Below are positions 30,301 to 39,044 of a stretch of DNA of 64,000 nt, piece after piece (the stretch's first letter is position 1; every line of letters begins with the position of its first letter). The stretch covers positions 95,012,723 through 95,076,722 of the forward strand of contig NC_035433.2 of the NCBI RefSeq assembly GCF_002127325.2. The letters run 5' to 3'. The DNA comes from Helianthus annuus (taxonomy: Eukaryota; Streptophyta; Magnoliopsida; Asterales; Asteraceae). A model generated the notes under the pieces. It did not search any database, was not told the origin of the DNA, and was given only the letters and a program-made list of their open reading frames with translations. Made by a program: the position numbers and the translations under genes.

Positions 30301-32948
30301 TCACTCTCACTCTTAATTTCACTCAATTCTAGCACTTCGGGGACCCACTCGTCCTCGTCTACCTCTTCACTCTCACTCTCGACCGCCTCTACCTTCTCAA
30401 CTACCTCCTCTATCCTATTCTCAACTAGGTCGGCTCCACTAATATAGTCAAAGCAATGGTCAACACAAGATAAGAAAGACTCTATGAAATAGACCGAATG
30501 ACAAGGACTACTAAGATCGTCGGAACCACTAGGGTGTTCCATGGAGCGTGCTATCTCGAAAGTGACCCTCTCCTCGCCGACTTGAAGTGTGATTTTCCCG
30601 TCAAATACATCGATGATGGCCTTGGCGGTACACAAGAATGGGCGTCCTAGAATGATGGGAACCTTTTCGTCGGCTTCCATATCAAGAACGACAAAGTCTA
30701 CGGGGAAGACGAACTTATCCACTTTGACTAGAAGGTTTTCAATAATGCCTCGTGGATACTTAACGGACCTATCGGCTAGCGACAAAGACATGCGTGTAGG
30801 TGACAACTCTCCTAGACCTAACCTCTCATACAATGAATATGGCATTAGGTTTATACTCGCTCCTAGATCGGCTAGGGCCCTACACTCGGTATCACTCCCA
30901 AACAAGCACGGGATAGTAAAAAGGCCCGGATCCGTCAATTTTTCCGGAACCTTATTCAACACTACGGCGGAACATCCTCCACTAAGGGGGATGTTAGAAA
31001 CCTCTCCTAACCTATCCTTGCGTTTTAGAAGGTCTTTTAGGAATTTTGCATATTTCGGCATTGATTGAAGAGCTTCTATAAAAGGAAGGTTGATCCTAAG
31101 CTGCTTAAAGATCTCTAAAAATTTCCCGTACTCTTTGGAATAGGTTTGATTTTTAAGGCGGGAAGGAAACGGAGCACGGGAAATATCAACATTGGGTGAT
31201 GGGACAACTTGAATGGGTTTCTTTCCTACACTCTTCTCACTCGAAGGCCCCCCGGTGTGTGCGGTACTTTCTGGGATTAACCTAGGTTGCACTTTACCGG
31301 GCGCCTCCATTTCAATCTCCTCATCTACGGGGTCCTCCTCTTCTATCTCAACACTCTCGGGTCTCACTACCTCTCCTAAGGTCCTACCACTACGGGTCGA
31401 AATTGCCTTCAAAGAGCCAGATGGGTTGGGCCTTGTGTTGCCCAAAAATTGACCGGGAGGTCGTTCTTGCAACTGGCGTGCAATATCCCCAACTTGCCTT
31501 TGAAGGTCTAAGAAGCTTGAATGATTGTTCTTTAGGAGTGTAGCGTGGTCCTCTAAGGTACGTTGGGTAGCCTGATCCTTAACCAATAATTGGGAAAGAA
31601 GGTCCTCTATCCTAGACAAACTACCACCTGACCCCTCACTCTTAGGTTGAACCTCTTGGTTTGACCCCTCACCTCTAAACTGCCCCCCTGAACCTGAACT
31701 AGCAAATTGACCTGTTTGACCCGACCCCCCACTAGAGTAAAAACCTGGCCCCCTACTTTGGTATTGACCTGACGGAAAACCAGGGGGGTTACTTGAGGAG
31801 CGATAATTGTTAGCACGACAATTAGAGTTACTATTGTTGAACGGGTTAGTTGGACCCCTATTTTGACCTGCTAAATACTCGACCTGCTCTAGGGTAATGG
31901 TTGGGCAATCTATGGTGTCATGTCCCCCTCTACAAACCTCGCATCTATCTACCTTCTTCTTAATTTCTAGCAACTCTTTGGTGATATAGTCAAGCTGAGA
32001 TATTACCTTTGAGTCTGAAACGACTTGATTCACTCCTCGAGAAGATGAGGAAGTAATCACAGGATTGGAATTCCTGCCGGTAGCACTATGATCTATATCA
32101 GCATAAGCGAAGCTCTCAAAGAGGTCGTTGCAGTCAGCCACAGTTTTCTTTCCCATTAGGTGGCCTCCTGCGGATGTGTCGAATCGGGCCTTGCACTCAG
32201 GGGTAAGACCATTATAAAATTTTTCTACTAAGGCCCAATCCGACAGTCCATGTTCGGAACAACGCGAGAGCAATGTTTGAAACCTCTCCCATGCTAAGTG
32301 ATAAGGTTCGTCAGGCTCCATTCTGAAGGAATGGATCTGATCTCGAAGGCGGGAGGCCTTCGCAGGTGGGAAATACTTAGCAAGGAAGGCATCTCTAAGT
32401 CCAGCCCAAGTGGTGTAAGTACCTGCCGGCTGCGAATCAAGCCAGGTGGCTGCGCGGCCAGCAAGCGAAAAGGGGAAGACTTGGAGATAGCGGGCATCAA
32501 GATTCACACCTTCGATGCCGAAGGTGCTACACAGATGGGTGAGACGGTTAATATGTGCTGGCGCGTCCTCATCATCACGACCGTGAAACTGACAAGAGTT
32601 GTTAATGGCAGTCATGATGTATGAAGGAATTTGCCAAGACTTATCATTGGTAATTTCAGGGAGGGTGATGGGTGAGTTTGCGGTAAAACCCGCGGTGGAA
32701 CGCTGGTGGACAGTTTGGTTTTCGGCCATTTGGTGAACTGGTGGTGGACTAGGGTGACGGGAGGGTGGTGGGGAATTATGGGGTGATGACTTCGGGGTGA
32801 AGTCGTAGTTCGGTGGTTTAGATGGAAGTGTAGAGTCAGAAAGGGTTGAAGATGAAGTTGGGGGTTTTCGAACCTGAGGGATTGGTGTGGAGAAGGAAGA
32901 CTTGTCAATTGGTGGCTTCACTGGTCCCTGCGAACGCGTGTGGGGCAT
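27342..32948 (-). CDS. gag-pol polyprotein of the Athila element
   Basis: A single frame of about 1868 residues from the ATG at 32948 (MPHTRSQGP), again preceded by an acceptor TTTTGCAG|TTC; the open frame itself continues to 33020. Order: gag (SWQIPSYIMTAI, WLDSQPAGTYTTW, WERFQTLLSRC), zinc finger CEVCRGGHDTIDC, protease (ALADLGASINLMP, the Athila form), RT (DYRKLNDATRKDHFPLPF, catalytic FMDDFSVYG), RNase H (LMCDASDYAVGAVLGQ, TTEKELLAVVFA), integrase zinc HHGAN...CDRCQRTG, core GIDFMGPFP, SDRGTHF, SGQVENANRG, and a C-terminal part without a chromodomain. No internal stop or frameshift seen, so it may still be functional. Expected to supply replication proteins for other Athila copies. Confidence 0.95.
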   Translation of the reverse strand: MPHTRSQGPVKPPIDKSSFSTPIPQVRKPPTSSSTLSDSTLPSKPPNYDFTPKSSPHNSPPPSRHPSPPPVHQMAENQTVHQRSTAGFTANSPITLPEITNDKSWQIPSYIMTAINNSCQFHGRDDEDAPAHINRLTHLCSTFGIEGVNLDARYLQVFPFSLAGRAATWLDSQPAGTYTTWAGLRDAFLAKYFPPAKASRLRDQIHSFRMEPDEPYHLAWERFQTLLSRCSEHGLSDWALVEKFYNGLTPECKARFDTSAGGHLMGKKTVADCNDLFESFAYADIDHSATGRNSNPVITSSSSRGVNQVVSDSKVISQLDYITKELLEIKKKVDRCEVCRGGHDTIDCPTITLEQVEYLAGQNRGPTNPFNNSNSNCRANNYRSSSNPPGFPSGQYQSRGPGFYSSGGSGQTGQFASSGSGGQFRGEGSNQEVQPKSEGSGGSLSRIEDLLSQLLVKDQATQRTLEDHATLLKNNHSSFLDLQRQVGDIARQLQERPPGQFLGNTRPNPSGSLKAISTRSGRTLGEVVRPESVEIEEEDPVDEEIEMEAPGKVQPRLIPESTAHTGGPSSEKSVGKKPIQVVPSPNVDISRAPFPSRLKNQTYSKEYGKFLEIFKQLRINLPFIEALQSMPKYAKFLKDLLKRKDRLGEVSNIPLSGGCSAVVLNKVPEKLTDPGLFTIPCLFGSDTECRALADLGASINLMPYSLYERLGLGELSPTRMSLSLADRSVKYPRGIIENLLVKVDKFVFPVDFVVLDMEADEKVPIILGRPFLCTAKAIIDVFDGKITLQVGEERVTFEIARSMEHPSGSDDLSSPCHSVYFIESFLSCVDHCFDYISGADLVENRIEEVVEKVEAVESESEEVDEDEWVPEVLELSEIKSESESTPIEKPAPLELKVLPSHLEYAFLGEGSEFPVIISSKLEEGEKGRLLEVLRVNREAIAWRLSDIKGISPAYCTHRILMEDDYKPVVQPQRRLNPNMQQVVKKEVLKLLDAGVIYPISDSPWVSPTQVVPKKGGMTVTMNEKNELIPSRTVTGWRVCIDYRKLNDATRKDHFPLPFIDQMLERLAGQQFYCFLDGFSGYFQIPIAPEDQDKTTFTCPYGTYAYRRMPFGLCNAPATFQRCMVAIFQDMLETSMEVFMDDFSVYGTNFEQCLSNLDRMLKRCIETNLMLNWEKCHFMVTEGIVLGHKVSREGIEVDRAKIDTISRLPPPTSVKSVRSFLGHAGFYRRFMKDFSKITRPMTRLLEKDVPFVFDEECIKAFNFLKEKLVSAPILVSPNWSLPFELMCDASDYAVGAVLGQRVDKHFHPIYYASKTLNDAQENYTTTEKELLAVVFAFDKFRSYLVLSKTTVFTDHSALRFLFQKKDAKPRLIRSILLLSEFDIEIKDKKGAENVAADHLSRLEDPKREEVREDSIGDTFPHETIDFVSAEVEGLPWFSDLANYLATGDLVRGMSYQQKKKLLREARKYIWDDPYLFRIGGDRVLSRCVSKEDGLDILRHVHEGLTGGHHGANVTAQKVFDSGFYWPTVVKDAVEFVRTCDRCQRTGNISSKDEMPQNPIQVLEIFDVWGIDFMGPFPSSSGNRYILVAIDYVSKWVEAQALPTNDARVVVRFLKKLFTRFGVPKAIISDRGTHFCNSAMEKALAHYGVTHRLSTAYHPQTSGQVENANRGVKRILEKTVGKSRKDWSEKLDDALWAFRTAYKAPLGTTPFMIVYGKACHLPVELEHRALWALKTVNLDLTEAARRRFFQIHELEALRDVAYERSWSIKEKTKALHDRRLRGLKEFKVGDKVLLFNSRLKLIAGKLKSRWSGPYVVKEVFPYGTVELYDEVDKGVWKVNGHRLKHYLGGPIDTTEEEEIPLEDPPTFIDQ

Positions 32949-33117
32949 GAACTGCAAAACCAAGAATAAAACAAGTAAGTCAACTCCAATAAAAGACTCA
33001 ATGAAATACGAAAAAGACACTAAAACTACTTGGACTCCTACGACTCACAAACACACAAAAAGCACGTAACGATATCAGTTGAAATCCAAACAAAGCAGTT
33101 AACGCAATTGCCAAGAG
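32949..33117 (-). other. 5' leader of the Athila element
   Basis: About 170 nt between primer site and gag. Minus strand shows a donor-like TTT|GTGAGT at 33048 and an acceptor TTTTGCAG ending 32952, so a 97-nt intron just ahead of gag is possible. Confidence 0.5.
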
Positions 33118-33135
33118 TCCCCGGCAACGGCGCCA
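33118..33135 (-). promoter_or_regulatory. Primer binding site of the Athila element (tRNA-Asp type)
   Basis: Minus strand TGGCGCCGTTGCCGGGGA, six bases inside the 5' LTR end. This is the typical Athila primer site. Confidence 0.93.
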
Positions 33136-33141
33136 AAAACT

Positions 33142-34728
33142 TGATGTGGAAAAAGTAGTTCAACTAAATAAACTAAATTACCCTAAATTAACACTCAAGT
33201 AATAAAAATCTAGACTCTTTAACCTGACTAAACTACTCACCGGCAAGTGTACCGGTCGATTCTAGCACAGAAAAGTAAGCCCGGATGTCGAACCCACAAG
33301 GACTCTAATGAATTACGTTAACGACTAAACTTAGACTAGACACTGACACGACTAAACAAATATTGTGTTTGGGGGGGGGGGTTACTAAAATCCTAAAATT
33401 GTGATTAAATTGAAATTAAACTAAATTACGAATGAAACTAGGGTTTTAATTCAGATGCGATTAAGGACTACCTAGACTTGAATCCAGTTTAACTACTAAT
33501 GGACTTCTAACGGTTTTATTGATGTATGGAGCCGGGATCATAAAATACTAAACCTTAAGGTATTTCAATGCTAAGACTTCCCGACCCTTCTCAGGAAGAA
33601 ACCTAGGAAACCCTACAAGGCTGTTATGATTACCGACTGTTAGATTTCCTCTCAGTCCTCTAACGACTCTAAAAGTGCCCTAATACGACTATCTACCTCT
33701 CAGCGCGACAATCTAAGGCAATTCTAGGTTCTGACTTGATTTACTAGACACAAATGCAATTAGGGAACTAACGTCGACTTCTCTCAAAATCTAAATTAGC
33801 TATATACTGCACCGCGACCTAATAACTAACTCGAGCCTCTCAGCGACAAGTTAAGCAGAATATTTATTTCTAATTATATTTTAATTACTGTTTCTAAGGC
33901 TATCGGCCGATTTACCCAAAGATCACCCGAACCCGCAAGGATACAAATAATCAACACAGATCTATTATGTGAAAGACATCCACCAAAATCTATGTGAAAC
34001 AGTAAACAATCCACAATCAAAAGTAAATACGCACACGCACCAAATCAGAAAATCTAGAACACGTTACTTTCAAAGTCAATCCATAATCAATTCAATAAAA
34101 ACCGTTAAAAGATCCATAAGTAAATTAAACCATCATCAAATCTAGGTAGTATCTAAAGTCTAGCCAAGAAACATGATGTTCAAAACAAACAAAACAAGTT
34201 CAAACCAAGAATTCATCGTAAAGTATCGAAAACGCGAAAATAAGGAACACCGGGAGATAAAACCCGAAAGATCTTCACTCTCACGATCCAAGCTTCAACC
34301 GGATGATTCCCGTTCGGCAAAATACTCCAGAATGCTCAAAATCACCTCCGAAATTCGTCCTAGGGTTTCTTGATTCGTATTCAGAGTTGTGTTCAGTTTC
34401 TCTTCCAACAAATCAACAAAACCCTAATTTTTCCAGAAATCATAACCCTCGCGTGATGCCTAGGGGGTGTCGCGTCACGCGGCGCCTCCCATATATATTT
34501 TTTTTATTTTTTTATTCTGATCAGCTTCCAGCTCTTCCCGACGCGCGTACGAATCCCGATTTTCTTCCAAACTGCTCGGTTTTGCTCGTTTTTCAACACT
34601 TTAAGCTACGGGACCTGAAATCAAAGCTTAACGTCAGCAGTATCGCAGTTCTAACCTAAACTAGACTCTAAACAACTGAAAATTGACCAAAATATACACT
34701 ATAAACATATGTACTTTGCAGTACATCA
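33142..34728 (-). repeat. 5' LTR of the Athila element (1587 bp)
   Basis: TGATGTGG...GTACATCA on plus, followed by target duplication GACCT. Same features as the 3' LTR; small ORFs at 34173-34373 and 34303-34659 are non-genic. Confidence 0.95.
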
Positions 34729-35618
34729 GACCTTGTGTGCTGGCAGCAAGTTTCAGCAATTGGCAGAACAGGCCCCTGAAGCCCTAAACTTGATTCTTTT
34801 TGCATTTTTGGCACGTTTAAACACCGCTAACCCCATTTTAATGCTCTAAAATGAAGTTAAAGTATAATGAACTTAAAATGTGCTCAAAAATATCTCGGAT
34901 ATCGGCTCGTTTGGTCGTACGATTGCGTTGTTCGGTTAATTACGACGGGAGTCGTAACGAACGCAAAAACGATCCAAATTGCGCGACGAATGGATTTTTA
35001 TTATGCCAAACACTAAAACATACTATTTTAATGCTTACATAAATTTTTGGGTGTCCGGATGTATTCAGAACGTAAGATATGCGTGAAAATGCAAACTTAT
35101 GCACTTTTTGACGCTTTTAGTCCCTATTGATCAATAAAGTTTGTTTTAGCATACCGAACCCCTCAAAGCCTATTTCTAAGCTATGTAAAGGTTATTTAGG
35201 GTATGTTTAACTTATGATCAAGTTCCGGAATGTTCGTTATCATACAAATCGGTATAGTTTTGCAGTTTGACACAAATAGTCCCTGCGATCGAACAAACTT
35301 GATTTCAACACATCAAACCATCCAAAACTTATTTCTAAGTTATGTGGAGGTTATTTAAGGTATGTTAAGCCTATGTCACTATTCCGGAATGTTTTTCGCG
35401 TTACACTGACTGCGTTTACGCACCAGTTTGCGTATAACTTTCCAGAAAGCGATTTAGAGCTTGAAATTAGAATCGAATCGAATTGTAAAATCACCAAACA
35501 TAAATACACACAAAATAACATCAAAACACATATAATAACACCAAAGCACATTGTTTTATTAATAATCAACATCGTTTTACATCGTACATCGATTACAGAG
35601 CACAGTGGTCACACTTTC

Positions 35619-37206
35619 AAGTTTTCATTAATTATGGGTGCCACTTTTGAAATACATCATCATTTTAAGTTATAACCACTTTTATTTCGTTCCTCGCTTT
35701 GTAGTTAGCACATTTCAAGCATACATTTTCTAATATAAAGAACTAGAACAAATTGTTAAACATGGTATGGTCAAGTATCAACGTAAGACAATATTGGTAG
35801 TGAAGTTGATCATTTTGGTCACATAACGAAAAACATATATATTCACATTTGGGAGTTTAAAATCCTAGAAAAAGGATTGTTGGATTTTGGGTAATAAATA
35901 TTAACTACAAATTAAAAAGTAAAACAATGGTTATTTGTTTATAAATATAACACATTGGCCTTTTTGTTAAAATCGGTTTGATGAAAATGTAAGGGAAACG
36001 ATGATATAAGACGGGTTATAAGTTTATATACGGGAAGAATTTTTGACTCATATTACACAACCGGGTAGTCCAAACTGGATGCACCAAGGATGTGTCCCCT
36101 AGGTATGAACTTTATTAGGTATGATAGATAGATTTGGGAGTTTAAAATCCTAGAAAAAGAATTGTTGGATTTAGGGTAATAAATATTAACTACAAATTAA
36201 AAAGTTAAACAAAGGTTATTTGTTTATAAATATAAGACATTGGCGTTTAAAGAAAATTAATTAATGTTAAAATAGGTTTGATGAATAAAATAAACCATAA
36301 ACACAGTAAACCTAATGAACTAGTTAACTTGTGTCAGTAGGGTTTTGGAAAGGATTAGGGAAGGGGAATATTATCAAGTTGGGTGAATAGTCGTTGTCTT
36401 TTGATTGGGAATATTATATATACTAAGCAACAATTATTTATCATTGTCTAGTCTTTTGATTGGGGTTTAGGAAGTTGAAAATGGGTAGTGTTGATCTGCA
36501 GTGTTGTTTGAGAAATGGACAGACACCTTGACCCAGATTCAAGCTGTGCTGGTCAGAGACACATGATATTTACAATTAAGCCAACCATGGGTAGTAGTAC
36601 CAAATTTCTCGAACTAAAAGACTATCAAACTCAATCTGGTACCGACTTTTGGCGTTTTATGTACCAGGCTAGTGCTGGTTTTTACCTTAATGTACTGATA
36701 ACAAATGGATATTTTCGATACAAGTACCGGTTGACACCAAATTTATTAAACTTAAAAAGTAAAGAAAATAACAATTATTATAATATTAAAATAATAAAAC
36801 TATAAAAAAACTGTATATAATATTATATTATATATAATATATTTATATTATAATATATTAAAAATACTGTTCATTCATTTGTATTTTTAATATATAGATA
36901 ATACCGTTGTTTTAGTTACTTAAATTAGTTTTTTACTTTCAAAGTAGGTTTTAAAAAAAGGGTAACTTTATAGAAATGTAATCAAGTTTGTCAAGTGTTC
37001 TAATTAAGTTACTGAAACTTTTTTTGTCTCTCTAAAATCACTGAAGTTTCATTTGGTGTTCTAATACTATGTAATTATTAGGTTATTAGGTTACCAACGA
37101 TGATGTGTCAGGTATCTTTAATTTTTTTTATTCTTTAATATGATGTGGAAAAAATAAATAATGAAATGGATTTTTCAATTAAAAAATTGCATTTTTATTC
37201 AAAAAA
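35619..37206. other. Intergenic AT-rich DNA
   Basis: No gene seen. Contains a roughly 117-bp direct repeat (35846-35962 and 36126-36243, starting TTTGGGAGTTTAAAATCCT) and a TATA-rich palindrome near 36818-36862. Confidence 0.6.
35846..36243 (+). repeat. 117-bp direct repeat pair
   Basis: Two copies about 280 bp apart, each with TTTGGGAGTTTAAAATCCT and ending with TTATAAATATAA(C/G)ACATTGGC, differing at several positions. Confidence 0.8.
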
Positions 37207-37240
37207 CTAGTTATTTTCCGCCCGCGCGTTGCGGCGTGAC
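37207..37240 (-). mobile_element. Helitron-type 3' terminus
   Basis: Minus strand: a GC-rich imperfect hairpin (CGCCGC...GCGGGCG), spacer GAAAATAA, then CTAG followed by T. The body would run to the right into the GGTACC repeat region. The 5' end was not located. Confidence 0.6.
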
Positions 37241-37778
37241 CCAATGACTACAAAAGGCATGTAAGCAATGGCAAACAAATACCGAATATCAAAACATAAA
37301 TAAAATGACGTGGTAAGGATAGTCACTCCGTCATAAAAAACGATTTTAAATAACCTAATATATAATAGTAGGACCCACACGTCCTACACGCTGGAAATTC
37401 GGTTGTTTTTAGTTCAGTTGTTACGGTGCTAACACGTTAAAATATGGATGAGATCGGTACCGGTAACGGCAGCGAAAGTACCGATCTGGAAAATCAGCGA
37501 AATTAGGTACTGGCACCGAAAATGCTCGGTACAATACGGTATGGTATTTGAAGGTAAAAATCAATAAATACAGGTATGGTGCTAGACCGGTGTCGAACCT
37601 AATGTAACGATTCTGAAAACGCCAAAAGGTGGGTACCAAATTGGTACCGAAAATGATTTGGTATAGTAAATTTGGTACCGATACGATACCGGTTCGTTTA
37701 CAGGATTTGATACGATTTGCTCATCAATATTCTAAATATCCAAGTTAATTTTACATGCTACAATTCATTTATTACAGA

Positions 37779-38431
37779 AAAAACAAAAAAGAAAGCAAAA
37801 TAAGTTGTTGTGTATATAAAATCTCATTCAAACGAAATACAGTTACTTACTGTGTGTATGAAAAGTAATCTAAACGGTGCAATTACTTGCATTGCTGCGT
37901 TGCTACAGGATGAGCTCGGTACCAACCGGTACCGAAAATACCGTTACCGAAATCCCTAAAAGTGGGTACCGGTACCGAATATACCTAGTAAGGTACGGTT
38001 CGGTACCAGTCGGTACTGGTACGACACCGGTATTTGAGGGTAAAAACCGGTGAATACCTGTGCAGAACCGGTACCGAAAATACACCGGTTTGGTAAATTT
38101 GTAAAAACAAAAAAGAAAGCAAAATAAGTTGTTGTGTATATAAAATCTCATTCAAACGAAATACAGTTACTTACTGTGTGTATGAAAAGTAATATAAATG
38201 GTGCAATTACTTGCATTGCTGCGTTGCTACAGGATTTGATGAGCTCGGTACCAACCGGTACCGAAAATACCGTTTCCGAAATCCCTAATAGTGGGTACTG
38301 GTACCGAATATACCTAGTATGGTACGGTTCGGTACCAGTCGGTACTGGTACGACACCGGTATTTAAGGGTAAAAACCGGTGAATACCTGTGCAGAACCGG
38401 TACCGAAAATACACCGGTTTGGTAAATTTGT
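37779..38431 (+). repeat. 324-bp tandem duplication rich in GGTACC
   Basis: The unit AAACAAAAAAGAAAGC...GGTTTGGTAAATTTGT occurs twice at an offset of about 324-328 bp; the second copy has a 4-bp TTTG insertion before GAGCTCGG. Each unit holds a dense cluster of GGTACC/CCGGTACCG palindromes. A weaker relative lies at 37440-37700. Minus-strand ORFs here are repeat translation. Confidence 0.9.
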
Positions 38432-38835
38432 GACCGATACCTATACCCGATACCATTTATTCATCTCTTAATTCTGATTTTAATTTAATATTAAATCACT
38501 ATTCTAATTTTAATTTAATATTAAATTACTGTTCATTGGCTTTGAATTTTATCATATATGAATTTATAAGATAAGCCATTATAAGTTTTAAACATAATTT
38601 TTTTCTTATTTTTTAAATAATAAAATGAAATTTCATGTGGTTCCAAAATGTTGCAGTTTGAAATGAAATAAGAAAAATGAGAAGTGTCTATCTTTCATTT
38701 ACCAATCACACATATATATACAATGATTAGTCAAAATGTAACTGAACATTAATGTAGTCAAAGTGTAACTTAAGGGGAGAATTAGGAGGAGAATTAAGAG
38801 GATAATTAAGAGGGAATATATCTGTATTTATAACA

Positions 38836-39044
38836 CTCCCCCTCAGATATATATTATTATTTATTATACACAGTTAATAACATACTTCAGGATGATATTA
38901 AATAGATACTTCAGGACCTATATAATAAACTGATACTACTCGATCAGTTGTACTGCCTCATTAAAAACCTTACTAAGAAAACCCAATGGGACAAAACTTA
39001 GTTAAGGGAAAAAGAGTACAGTGTGTATAATTCTCCCCCCGAAT
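38836..39044 (-). other. 3' noncoding region of copia C
   Basis: Contains the two purine tracts and a TTATAAATAC TATA-like box just beyond 38836 on the minus strand. The 3' LTR could begin at either tract; I cannot decide. Confidence 0.5.

Larger units (their letters stand above)
21453..34728 (-). mobile_element. Athila-type Ty3 LTR retrotransposon, intact gag-pol with env-position ORF
   Basis: 13,276 bp, LTRs 21453-23043 (3') and 33142-34728 (5'), target duplication GACCT on both sides (21448-21452, 34729-34733). The primer site matches tRNA-Asp, as in Athila. Order on the minus strand: gag-pol (one 1868-residue frame), a 1.5-kb noncoding spacer with splice-like signals, an Athila ORF1/env-position ORF, another 1.4-kb noncoding stretch, polypurine tract, LTR. 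I counted about ten LTR differences in 1.59 kb, so it is young. It lies inside an older solo LTR. Confidence 0.95.
18889..35613 (-). repeat. Large solo LTR (3444 bp without insert), split by the Athila element
   Basis: The two parts are 18889-21452 and 34734-35613. The outer ends are TGTCACACCCC... and ...GTGGTCACA, flanked by the 5-bp duplication CTTTC (18884-18888, 35614-35618). Read on the minus strand it begins TGTGACCAC and ends GGGGTGTGACA, like the LTR ends of the Ty3 element at 49915-57599. No primer site, tract or coding sequence is inside, so a solo LTR left by LTR-LTR recombination fits best; a large non-coding derivative is an alternative. Confidence 0.8.

Noticed and set aside
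36818..36862. TATA-rich palindrome as a promoter or origin
   Set aside because: Simple AT repeat with no downstream gene.
37903..38456. Overlapping ORFs of 82-102 residues with Thr/Tyr/Arg-rich sequence
   Set aside because: They are translations of the GGTACC tandem repeat in both directions.
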